From assembly GCA_039725955.1 (NCBI GenBank), contig CP091034.1, positions 1,178,001 to 1,242,000 on the forward strand: DNA of 64,000 bases, given 5' to 3'. The notes beneath the pieces were generated by a model. That model was not told where the DNA came from. It saw only the letters and a program-made list of their open reading frames with translations, and did not search any database. The first letter of the stretch is position 1. Each line of letters begins with the position of its first letter. A program made the position numbers and the translations under genes. Shown here piece by piece: positions 15,452-23,584 of this stretch. The DNA comes from Sinorhizobium sp. B11 (GTDB lineage: Bacteria > Pseudomonadota > Alphaproteobacteria > Rhizobiales > Rhizobiaceae).

Positions 15452-16249
15452 TCAGGCTTTCAGCAGCCATTCGTGTTCCGGCGCATTGTAGAACTTCCAG
15501 ACACGCTTCGGCCCCGCCATGACATTGAGATAATAGAGATCGTAGCCATGCGTTGCCGCGCAGGGATGATAGCCCTTCGGCACCAGCGTCACGTCGCCGT
15601 CCTCGATGGCTATCGCCTCATCGAGCGAGCGGTCGTCCGTATAGACGCGCTGGAAGCCGAAGCCCTGGGGCGGGTTGAGGCGGTGGTAATAGGTCTCTTC
15701 CAGCATGCTTTCATGCGGAAGATTGTCCTGGTCATGCTTGTGCGGCGGATAGGAGGAGGTGTGCCCGCCAGGCGTGATGACCTCGACGACGAGCAGCGAG
15801 TGCGCCGAGCTATCGTCTTCGGGCATGATATTGTTGACATGGCGCACATTCGTGCCCTTGCCGCGGGTCAGCGGCGGGTGCGTGCCGGGCGGAATGGCCT
15901 TCGCCTCATAGGTGCCGCCGCCGGGGGCGGAGCAGACGGCAAGCTCCAGATCCGTCTCGGCCGTCACCGACCATGTCGATTCCATCGGAATATAGAGAGC
16001 ATGCGGCGCGCCATCGAAAGGGCTCATGCGCTCGCCGAGCGTACCGAAATCCCTGGTGCCGGCCGAAGCCTTGCCCTTGCCGCTCACCCAGACGAGGCAG
16101 ACCTCGCGTTCGCCTGTCTCTCCCGATGCCGTCTCGCCCGGCTTTAAGCGATACATGTCGAAGCCGACATAGGTCCAGCCGGCGCTTTCGGGCGTCACAT
16201 GCGTGACGCGGCCGGTCTTGCCTGACGGTTTTACCTTGAGGTTTGGCAT
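15452..16249 (-). CDS. iolB: 5-deoxy-glucuronate isomerase
   Basis: A 265-residue bicupin enzyme converting 5-deoxy-glucuronate to 5-dehydro-2-deoxy-gluconate in myo-inositol catabolism. The metal-binding cupin residues appear in SYPPHKHDQDNLPHESMLEE and the nearby YYHRLNPPQGFGFQRVYTD; YHPCAATHGYDLYYLN near the C-terminus is also typical of IolB. Last gene of the minus-strand iol cluster. It is separated from iolE by 168 bases that contain a rhizobial repeat element, so its expression relative to iolE may differ. Confidence 0.96.
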   Translation of the reverse strand: MPNLKVKPSGKTGRVTHVTPESAGWTYVGFDMYRLKPGETASGETGEREVCLVWVSGKGKASAGTRDFGTLGERMSPFDGAPHALYIPMESTWSVTAETDLELAVCSAPGGGTYEAKAIPPGTHPPLTRGKGTNVRHVNNIMPEDDSSAHSLLVVEVITPGGHTSSYPPHKHDQDNLPHESMLEETYYHRLNPPQGFGFQRVYTDDRSLDEAIAIEDGDVTLVPKGYHPCAATHGYDLYYLNVMAGPKRVWKFYNAPEHEWLLKA

Positions 16250-16281
16250 TGGTGTTTCTCCTCCTGAATTGGTGGGTGCGG

Positions 16282-16392
16282 CCCCTCATCCGGCTGCCGC
16301 CACCTTCTCCCCGAGGGGAAAAGGGATATGCCGCGCCCGCCTCTTTTCCCTTCTCCCCCGGGGGAGAAGTTGCCCGAAGGGCGGATGAGGGG
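16282..16392. repeat. RIME-like palindromic repeat inside the iol operon
   Basis: An element of about 111 bases bounded by CCCCTCATCCG (16282-16292) and its exact reverse complement CGGATGAGGGG (16382-16392). Inside are further pairs such as TTCTCCCC / GGGGAGAA. Size and two-palindrome layout fit the rhizobial intergenic mosaic elements (RIME). It lies between iolE and iolB. Confidence 0.75.
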
Positions 16393-16417
16393 GCTTCGGG
16401 CTCCAGCAGTTTTGTAG

Positions 16418-17335
16418 TTACCCTTTCGGGAAACCTTCCGTCTCCACCGTATAACCAGCCGCCGTCATGACACGCATCAATTCGGCATGACCGATCTCCG
16501 CCATCTTCTGCGGCGGCGCCTTGCGCGGATCTTGCTCCGCCTCGACCACGAACCAGCCTTCATAACCATAATCGGCGAACCGCTTGACGATGGCGCCGAA
16601 ATCGAGCGAGCCGTCGCCCGGCACGGTGAAAGCGCCGAGCGCTACTGCGTCAAGGAAGGATTGCTTGCTGCGATCCAGGCCATCGACGACGGACTTGCGG
16701 ATATCCTTGACGTGCACATGGTTGATGCGGGCATGGTGATTGTCGATCGCGCGCAGCACGTCGCCGCCGGCAAAGGCCAGATGCCCGGCATCGAGCAGCA
16801 GCGGAATGCCGGCGCCCGAATTCTTCATGAAGGCATCGAGCTCCGGCTCGGTCTCGACGACAGCTGCCATGTGATGATGATAGGAAAGCGGCATTCCCTG
16901 ATCTGCGCACCATTCGCCGAATTCGGTGACGCGGCGCGCATAGGCCTTCATCTCGTCATCTCCAAGACGCGGCTTGGTGGCGAGTGGCTTGGAGCGGTCG
17001 CCCTGGATCGAGCGGCCGACTTCGCCGTAGACGATGCAGGGCGCATTGACCGCCTTGAAAAGTTCGATCATCGGCGCGATGCGGTCCTTGTTGGCCGCAA
17101 GCTCCTCGTTGACAAGCGTGCCGGAGAACCAACCGCCGCAGAGCGTCACGTCGGCGGCGCGCAGAATGGGCAGCATCTCCTGAGGATTGCTCGGGAAACG
17201 GCGGCCCTGCTCCATGCCGGTAAAGCCGGCAGTGCGTGACTGGCGCAGGCATTCTTCAAGGGACACGTCGTCGCTGAGTTCAGGAAGGTCGTCGTTCCAC
17301 CATGCGATGGGCGACATGCCGAGTTTGGCCTTCAT
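16418..17335 (-). CDS. iolE: Myo-inosose-2 dehydratase
   Basis: A 305-residue TIM-barrel enzyme of the xylose-isomerase-like family that dehydrates 2-keto-myo-inositol to 3D-(3,5/4)-trihydroxycyclohexane-1,2-dione. The start MKAKLGMSPIAWWNDDLPEL is typical of IolE. MPLSYHHHMAAVVETEPELD, LLLDAGHLAFAGGD and HVHVKDIRKSV supply the metal-binding Glu, Asp and His residues. It lies 66 bases after iolD in the same transcription unit. Confidence 0.96.
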   Translation of the reverse strand: MKAKLGMSPIAWWNDDLPELSDDVSLEECLRQSRTAGFTGMEQGRRFPSNPQEMLPILRAADVTLCGGWFSGTLVNEELAANKDRIAPMIELFKAVNAPCIVYGEVGRSIQGDRSKPLATKPRLGDDEMKAYARRVTEFGEWCADQGMPLSYHHHMAAVVETEPELDAFMKNSGAGIPLLLDAGHLAFAGGDVLRAIDNHHARINHVHVKDIRKSVVDGLDRSKQSFLDAVALGAFTVPGDGSLDFGAIVKRFADYGYEGWFVVEAEQDPRKAPPQKMAEIGHAELMRVMTAAGYTVETEGFPKG

Positions 17336-17401
17336 CGATAGTCTCCTTAAATAGAGTGCGGAGGAGCGCTGCCGCTCCTCCGGAAAATGATAGCAATTGG
17401 A

Positions 17402-19252
17402 TCAGCCGACGCGCTGGGCGGCGCGTGCCTTGACATAGGCCTCATGGGCCTTGTTGACCTCGCCGCGCGGGCTGACTTCCGGCACCGCCACATCCCACCA
17501 GTGACCACCGGCATCCGTCGTGATCAACGGGTCGGTATCGATGACGAAGACCGAGGTGCGATCGTTCTTCTTCGAATCGGCGATCGCCTGTTCCAGTTCG
17601 GCGATGGAGGAAACCTTCACTGCAATCGCGCCCATCGCTTCCGCATGCGCGCGGAAATCGATCTCGGGCATGACCTCATGATAGGAGTCCTTCAACAGGT
17701 TGTTGAAGTTGGCGCCACCGGTTGCCATCTGCAGGCGGTTGATGCAGCCATAGCCTCTATTGTCGAGCAGTACGATATTCAGCTTGAGGCCGAGCATGAC
17801 CGAGGTCGCAAGCTCGGAATTCAACATCATGTAGGAGCCGTCGCCGACCATGACGACGACGTCCTTTTCCGGATGAGCCATCTTGGCGCCGAGGCCGCCG
17901 GCAATCTCATAGCCCATGCAGGAGAAGCCGTATTCCATGTGGTAGCTGCCGGGGACGGTGGCCGGCCACAGCTTGTGCAACTCGCCCGGCAGGCCGCCCG
18001 CCGCACATAGCAGCGTCGTCTTCTCGCCGCCGATGGAACGAACCACGGCACCGATGACCTGCGCGTCGGAGGGCAGGGCGGCATTGGTGGCGGCCATGGC
18101 CTTGGCGGCAGCCTCCATCCAGACGTTCTTTTCCTTCGTTGCCTTCTCGGCAAGCGCCGCTGGCGCTTTCCAGCCGGAAAGGCCTGAAGAAAGCGCCTTC
18201 AGTCCCTCGCGCGCATCGGCAACGAGCGGATGGCTGTCATGCTTCAGCGCGTCATAGGCTGCGATATTGAGGCTGAGCAGCTTCAAGCCTTCATTCTTGA
18301 AGAGCGCCCAGGAACCGGTCGTGAAATCCTGGCAGCGCGTGCCGACGGCAATCACCAGGTCGGTTTCCTCGGCAATCGCGTTGGCAGCCGATGTGCCGGT
18401 CACGCCGACGGAGCCAAGCGCCAACGCATGACGCTCGTCGATTGCCGACTTGCCGGCCTGGGTGACGACGACGGGAACGCCATGCGCTTCCGCGAAAGTG
18501 GCAAGCTCCCTGGTTGCCTGCGAATAGAGAACGCCGCCGCCGGCAACGATGACGGGCTTCTGCGAAGCCTTGATCAGAGAAATGGCATTGGCAAGCTCAT
18601 CGGCATCCGGCTGCGGACGGCGCACCGTCCAGACCTTCTCTTCGAACAGGCTTTCCGGATAATCGAAGGCTTCCGCCTGAACGTCCTGGCAGAGCGACAG
18701 CGTCACAGGGCCGCAATCGAGCGGATCGGTCAGCACCTGCATGGCGCGCTTCAGCGCCGTGATGATCTGTTCCGGCCGGGTGATACGGTCGAAATAGCGC
18801 GAGACCGGGCGGAAGGCATCATTGGCCGAGACCGTGCCGTCGCCGAAATCCTCGATCTGCTGCAGCACCGGATCGGGCGCGCGATTGGCGAAGATATCGC
18901 CGGGCAGGAAGAGCACCGGGATGCGGTTGACATGCGCCACGCCGGCAGCCGTCACCATGTTCAGAGCACCGGGGCCGATCGAGGTCGTGCAGGCCATGAA
19001 ACGCTGGCGGAAGCTCGCCTTGGCATAGGCGATAGCCGCGTGGGCCATGCCCTGTTCGTTATGCGCACGATAGGTCGGCAGTTCCTGGCGCACCTGATAG
19101 AGCGCCTCGCCCATGCCGGCGACATTGCCGTGGCCGAAGATTGCCCAGACACCACCGAAGATCGGCACCTTCTTGCCGTCGAGGATGGTCATCTGCACTT
19201 TAAGGAAATGCGCGACGGCCTGCGCCATCGTCAATCTTACCGTCTTGCCCAT
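17402..19252 (-). CDS. iolD: 3D-(3,5/4)-trihydroxycyclohexane-1,2-dione acylhydrolase
   Basis: A 616-residue thiamine-diphosphate enzyme that opens the inositol-derived ring. The N-terminal TPP domain has GNVAGMGEALYQVRQELPTY with the family's catalytic Glu nearby (AHNEQGMAHAA). The C-terminal TPP/Mg site is VMVGDGSYMMLNSELATSVM followed by LLDNRGYGCINRLQ. Length is typical. It starts 25 bases after iolC and is probably co-transcribed with it. Confidence 0.96.
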   Translation of the reverse strand: MGKTVRLTMAQAVAHFLKVQMTILDGKKVPIFGGVWAIFGHGNVAGMGEALYQVRQELPTYRAHNEQGMAHAAIAYAKASFRQRFMACTTSIGPGALNMVTAAGVAHVNRIPVLFLPGDIFANRAPDPVLQQIEDFGDGTVSANDAFRPVSRYFDRITRPEQIITALKRAMQVLTDPLDCGPVTLSLCQDVQAEAFDYPESLFEEKVWTVRRPQPDADELANAISLIKASQKPVIVAGGGVLYSQATRELATFAEAHGVPVVVTQAGKSAIDERHALALGSVGVTGTSAANAIAEETDLVIAVGTRCQDFTTGSWALFKNEGLKLLSLNIAAYDALKHDSHPLVADAREGLKALSSGLSGWKAPAALAEKATKEKNVWMEAAAKAMAATNAALPSDAQVIGAVVRSIGGEKTTLLCAAGGLPGELHKLWPATVPGSYHMEYGFSCMGYEIAGGLGAKMAHPEKDVVVMVGDGSYMMLNSELATSVMLGLKLNIVLLDNRGYGCINRLQMATGGANFNNLLKDSYHEVMPEIDFRAHAEAMGAIAVKVSSIAELEQAIADSKKNDRTSVFVIDTDPLITTDAGGHWWDVAVPEVSPRGEVNKAHEAYVKARAAQRVG

Positions 19253-19277
19253 CGGGCGCCTCCCAAATTCACTCTAC

Positions 19278-21209
19278 TTAGTTGAGACCGCGCGTTTTCA
19301 GCCAGGCCTCTGTCAATTGCTTGAAGCGACCGGCCATGTCGGCAATCGCTTCCTCGTCGTTGATCTTGCCCGAAAGCCAGCCGCGCGCCGCATCGGCAAA
19401 GATCGTGCGGCCAACCGCAAAGCCCTTGACCGAGGGTGCAGCCAGCGTCGCCTCGAAACCCTTCACCAGTTCGTCGGCGGGAGCTTCGAGCCCCAGAAGC
19501 ACGATACCGCGGCACCATGGATCATTTTTGGCAATGACGGCATCGATCTTTTTCCAGGCGCCGGTTGAGGCCTGCGGCTCAAGCTTCCACCAGTCCGGCT
19601 TGATGCCGAGCGCGTAGAGCTCTTCCAGCGCCGTCGACACCGTATCGTCGGTCAGCGCCCCGTTCTTGCTGGAGATGATCTCCACCAGCAGTTCGCGACC
19701 GACCTTGCGTGCGGCTTCAAAGAGCGTGCGCAGTTTTTCCTGCTGTTCCTTCTTCAATTCCGCCGGATCGTCGGGATGGTAGAAACACAGGCACTTGATG
19801 CAATGGTCGAGCGGCCATTCTACCAGCTGCGAGCCGATATCCTGGCTGAATTCGAAACGCAGCGGCTTGGAGCCCGGAAGCTCGACCGGCCGGCCGATCC
19901 AGGTGAAATCCTTCTTGGCCGCGTCGAAGAAGGCGTCACGGCCGAAGCGCTCGTCGATCAGCATGCCGTAGCCGGTCCGACCGTCGGCAACGCGGGAAGC
20001 AGCTTCTACCGCCAGCCGCTTGAAGGCGACGATCTGCTTATAATCGATGCTGAGCTCGTCGCAGACAGCCGTTAGCTGCGAACGATGGTCGATGGCGAGT
20101 GCCATCAGAAGCGGGATGTCGCCCTTGCGGGTCGAGGCCCAATGGATGTGGTTGATCGCCTCGTCCTTGCGCAGCGCGCGGTGTTTGCTGCCGTTCTTCA
20201 GGAAGAAGTCGAGCTCCGCCCAGGTCGGATATTCCGGCGAGCAGAGCAGGCGTGAAACGGCAAAGGCGCCGCAGGCATTCGCCCAGGTGGCGCAGGTCTT
20301 CAGCGGCTCGTCCTTCAGCCAGCCGCGCAGCAGGCCGGACATGAAGGCGTCGCCCGCGCCGAGCACGTTGAACACCTCGATCGGGAAGCCATCGCCGACA
20401 ACGCCGTCTTCCAGATTGTCGCTGATCGGGCCGTCATAAACGATGCAGCCCATGGCCCCGCGCTTCAGGACGATGGTCGCAGGCGAAAGGCGTCTGATCT
20501 CCTTCAATGCACCGAGAACGTCATCCGCACCCGATGCAATCAGGATCTCTTCTTCCGTTCCGACGATCAAGTCGCAATCCGGCAATGTCTCCTTCATCTT
20601 CGAGGAGACGCGGTCCGACTTCACATAACGCTCGAAGCCCTCGGCATGGCCGGCAAGGCCCCAGAGATTCGGTCGGTAATCGATATCGAAAATCACCTTT
20701 CGGCCATTCGCCTTGGCAAGCCGGATCGCCTTGCGTTGCGCGGCCTCCGTATTCGGCCGGGAGAAATGCGTGCCCGAGACGAGCACCGCGCGCGAGGACT
20801 TGATGAAATCCTCGTCAATATCGCCTTCGTCGAGTGCCATATCGGCGCAATCGGAACGATAGAAAATCATCGGCGAGACGCCCTCGGCCTCTACCGCCAG
20901 CAGCACAAGTGCCGTCAGCCGATCCTTGTCGGTCTTGATGCCTTTCGTCTCGACGCCCTCGCGCGCCGACTGCTCGATGATGAAGCGCCCCATCTGCTCG
21001 TCGCCGACGCGGGTGATCAATGCCGATTTCAGCCCGAGCCGCGCCGTGCCGATCGCGATATTGGCCGGGCAGCCGCCGACGGATTTCGCAAAGGAACCTA
21101 TATCTTCAAGCCGCGAACCGATTTGCTGACCGTAGAGATCGACGGAAGAGCGGCCAATGGTGATCACGTCAAGCGTCGGCTCCGGCGAGCCCGGATTCGA
21201 TTGTACCAT
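19278..21209 (-). CDS. iolC: 5-dehydro-2-deoxygluconokinase fused to DUF2090 (aldolase-like) domain
   Basis: A 643-residue fusion. Residues about 1-325 are a PfkB-type sugar kinase (DVITIGRSSVDLYGQQIG start, GGCPANIAIGTARLGLKS, and the catalytic NVLGAGDAFMSGLLRGW) that phosphorylates 5-dehydro-2-deoxygluconate. Residues about 330-640 form a DUF2090 TIM-barrel domain, related to class I aldolases, which may carry the next step done by IolJ in Bacillus. Fused IolC of this length is known in alphaproteobacteria; the aldolase activity is inference. First gene of iolCDEB, with operator candidates just upstream. Confidence 0.93.
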   Translation of the reverse strand: MVQSNPGSPEPTLDVITIGRSSVDLYGQQIGSRLEDIGSFAKSVGGCPANIAIGTARLGLKSALITRVGDEQMGRFIIEQSAREGVETKGIKTDKDRLTALVLLAVEAEGVSPMIFYRSDCADMALDEGDIDEDFIKSSRAVLVSGTHFSRPNTEAAQRKAIRLAKANGRKVIFDIDYRPNLWGLAGHAEGFERYVKSDRVSSKMKETLPDCDLIVGTEEEILIASGADDVLGALKEIRRLSPATIVLKRGAMGCIVYDGPISDNLEDGVVGDGFPIEVFNVLGAGDAFMSGLLRGWLKDEPLKTCATWANACGAFAVSRLLCSPEYPTWAELDFFLKNGSKHRALRKDEAINHIHWASTRKGDIPLLMALAIDHRSQLTAVCDELSIDYKQIVAFKRLAVEAASRVADGRTGYGMLIDERFGRDAFFDAAKKDFTWIGRPVELPGSKPLRFEFSQDIGSQLVEWPLDHCIKCLCFYHPDDPAELKKEQQEKLRTLFEAARKVGRELLVEIISSKNGALTDDTVSTALEELYALGIKPDWWKLEPQASTGAWKKIDAVIAKNDPWCRGIVLLGLEAPADELVKGFEATLAAPSVKGFAVGRTIFADAARGWLSGKINDEEAIADMAGRFKQLTEAWLKTRGLN

Positions 21210-21265
21210 GATGTCCTCCCGCTAGATTCTTACACGGCCTGGAATGCCCGCGAATTTTGAATAAT

Positions 21266-21309
21266 GAAACATCGGTTCCGTCTGTTTGTCAATTCGGAAT
21301 GTTTATTCC
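21266..21309. promoter_or_regulatory. Candidate IolR operators upstream of iolC
   Basis: GGAA-TGTTTA-TTCC at 21296-21309 is a perfect match to the GGAA-N6-TTCC motif that I recall for IolR in Sinorhizobium; it overlaps the iolR stop codon. GAAA-CATCGG-TTCC at 21266-21279 is a one-mismatch second copy. Both lie 57-100 bases upstream of the iolC start. Confidence 0.6.
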
Positions 21310-22175
21310 ATTTTTGTCTTCACGGGTTTTGCGTGCTGTAATTTGCGTCGCCGCTCGGCAATGGCAACCGGCAGCGCCATGGTGAGCGCCATGGAGGCCG
21401 ACAATGAACGGAAGCCGGCGAAATCGGCCTCGGCTATTTCGAACCAGTGCGTCGCGCAGGCGGCCAGCGGCGAGAAGGCCGAATCGGTGATCGCAATCAC
21501 CGGCACGCCGCGATCGGCAAGCTCCTGGCTCTGGATGAGGCTGTCGGCCGCATAGGGCGAAAAGCTCGCCGCAATCGCCGCATCGCGCGGCGTGGCGAAT
21601 TGCACCATCTCCGGGTCGACGCCGTTTGGCGAGGCGACGATCTGATGGCGGATGTTCAGCTTGGAAAAGGCGTACGTCATGTGCGCCGTCAGCGGATAGG
21701 AGCGCCGCTTGGCGATGAGATAGATGGTCTCCGCCGCCGCTAGGATATCGACGGCCTTCGCAAACGTGTCCGTCTGCACGGTCGCCGCAAGCCGGTTCAC
21801 CGACTGGCTGGCGGCCGAAATGAAGCCTGTCAGCAGCGTCGCATCCTCGTCATCCCCGCCGGACTGTTCCAGCGTGACGAGGCGCTCCTCATAGCTCAGC
21901 GTCCGGTCGCGCAGCCGCTCGCGAAAAATGCTCTGGAGATCGGAAAAGCCCTCATAGCCGAGGTGATGGGCGAGGCGTACCAGCGTCGAGGGCTGGACTT
22001 CCGAGGCTGCGGCAATGCTGGCCGTCGTGCCGAAGGCGATTTCATCAGGGTTGCCGAGCGCAAAGGCGGCCACCTGCGCCAGCCGCTTCGGCATGTTCGC
22101 CTTCCGCTCGATGATCGTACTGCGCAGGCTTTCAAAATCGCGCGGCACGCGCGCTCTTTGGGGGTCACTATCCAT
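21303..22175 (-). CDS. iolR: RpiR-type repressor of inositol catabolism
   Basis: A 290-residue MurR/RpiR family regulator. The N-terminal helix-turn-helix domain (residues about 10-80) includes TASIAAASEVQPSTLVRLAH, and a SIS sugar-binding domain (about 125-260) has ETIYLIAKRRSYPLTAHMTY and AIAASFSPYAADSL. Position immediately upstream of iolC, and candidate operators on both sides, support the IolR assignment. The probable inducer is a phosphorylated inositol intermediate, by analogy with known IolR proteins. GAAA-CAAATA-TTCC just before its start suggests autoregulation. Confidence 0.9.
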   Translation of the reverse strand: MDSDPQRARVPRDFESLRSTIIERKANMPKRLAQVAAFALGNPDEIAFGTTASIAAASEVQPSTLVRLAHHLGYEGFSDLQSIFRERLRDRTLSYEERLVTLEQSGGDDEDATLLTGFISAASQSVNRLAATVQTDTFAKAVDILAAAETIYLIAKRRSYPLTAHMTYAFSKLNIRHQIVASPNGVDPEMVQFATPRDAAIAASFSPYAADSLIQSQELADRGVPVIAITDSAFSPLAACATHWFEIAEADFAGFRSLSASMALTMALPVAIAERRRKLQHAKPVKTKME

Positions 22176-22193
22176 GCTGACGGCTCAGAAGAT

Positions 22194-22348
22194 GAAACAA
22201 ATATTCCATATTTCGGAGCATAAACGATTTCGAAGAAGGCGCCTAATTGTTTTTAATCGTCTGAAAATCAAGGGTTTTGGACAATTTTGAGAAGACCGGC
22301 ATGAAAAGATGGATCAGGACCTGCTTGTCAAAATGATCCAAATATTCC
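22194..22348. promoter_or_regulatory. Candidate IolR sites between iolR and the divergent dehydrogenase
   Basis: Two related sites share CAAATATTCC: GAAA-CAAATA-TTCC at 22194-22207 and GATC-CAAATA-TTCC at 22335-22348. Both resemble the perfect site at 21296 (GGAA-N6-TTCC) in spacing and right arm. They would place iolR and the plus-strand Gfo/Idh gene under the same control. Confidence 0.45.
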
Positions 22349-22383
22349 AAAAATTCCCGCGGACTTGAGGAGGAGACCCTGAC

Positions 22384-23499
22384 ATGAAGCCACTCGGCAT
22401 AGGTTTGATCGGCACCGGTTATATGGGCAAGTGCCACGCACTCGCATGGAATGCGGTGAAAACGGTCTTCGGCGATGTCGAGCGCCCGCGTCTCGTGCAT
22501 CTTGCCGAAGCCAATGCCGAGCTGGCAAGCACCCGCGCCGGGGAGTTCGGCTTCGAGAAGGCGACGGCCGACTGGCGGGCGCTGATTGCGGATCCTGATG
22601 TGGACGTCGTCTCCGTCACCACACCCAATCAGTTCCATGCCGAAATGGCGATCGCCGCCCTCGAGGCCGGCAAGCACGTCTGGTGTGAAAAGCCGATGGC
22701 GCCCGCCTATGCCGATGCCGAGCGCATGCTTCAGGTAGCCAGACAATCCGGCAAGGTCGCAGCGCTCGGCTACAATTATATCCAGAACCCGATCATGCGG
22801 CATATAAAGGCGCTGATCGGCGAAGGCGCGATTGGCTCCGTCAATCACATCCGCGTCGAAATGGACGAGGATTTCATGGCCGATCCTGATGTCCTATTCT
22901 ATTGGAAGAGCGAGCTTTCTGCCGGTTACGGCGCACTCGACGATTTCGCCGTCCATCCGTTGTCGCTGCTCTGGTATCTCTTCGGCCATGTCGAAGCTGT
23001 CACCACGGATATGGTCAAACCCTATGCCGATCGCCCGGTATCGGGCGGCGCTCGCCGCGCGGTCGAGAATCATGATGCGGCCAATGTGCTGATGCGTCTC
23101 GGCGGCGGCATCTCGGCCGTGCTGATGGCAAATCGTGCCGCCTGGGGCCGCAAGGGCCGGATAGCGCTGCAGATCTATGGCTCGAAGGGTTCCATTCTCT
23201 ATGATCAGGAGCGCATGAACGAATTCGAGCTCTATCAGGCCGAAGGACGCGGCTCGGAGCAGGGCTTCCGCAAGATACTGGCGGCACCCGCCCATCAGCC
23301 GTATGATCGCTTCATCCCGGCCCCCGGTCACGGTCTCGGCTTCAATGACCTGAAGATCATCGAATGCCGCGAACTGATCCGGGCGATTTCCGGGGAGCCG
23401 GCGTCTATCGTGACATTCGAAGACGGTCTCAGGATAGAGAAGTCGGTTCATGCCATGGCACAGTCCTTCCATGAGCGCCGCTGGATCGAGATCGGCTGA
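22384..23499 (+). CDS. Gfo/Idh/MocA oxidoreductase, probable inositol dehydrogenase
   Basis: A 371-residue NAD(P)-dependent dehydrogenase. The Rossmann start is GIGLIGTGYMGKCHALAW, HVWCEKPMAPAYADAE carries the conserved EKP lysine, and GALDDFAVHPLSLLWYLFG has the catalytic Asp/His of the family. GAGGAG before the ATG marks the start. The position divergent from iolR and the operator-like sites suggest it oxidises an inositol isomer (myo- or scyllo-inositol) or an inosose. It is longer than classic IolG, so I give no symbol. Confidence 0.85.
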   Translation: MKPLGIGLIGTGYMGKCHALAWNAVKTVFGDVERPRLVHLAEANAELASTRAGEFGFEKATADWRALIADPDVDVVSVTTPNQFHAEMAIAALEAGKHVWCEKPMAPAYADAERMLQVARQSGKVAALGYNYIQNPIMRHIKALIGEGAIGSVNHIRVEMDEDFMADPDVLFYWKSELSAGYGALDDFAVHPLSLLWYLFGHVEAVTTDMVKPYADRPVSGGARRAVENHDAANVLMRLGGGISAVLMANRAAWGRKGRIALQIYGSKGSILYDQERMNEFELYQAEGRGSEQGFRKILAAPAHQPYDRFIPAPGHGLGFNDLKIIECRELIRAISGEPASIVTFEDGLRIEKSVHAMAQSFHERRWIEIG

Positions 23500-23584
23500 A
23501 GCAAGCCTTCGCTTCCGTTGACGGCGTTTGGGGCAGGGGATAGGCCTTGTCCCTGTTGAATGGCTGATATTCGGGAGTGGTATC

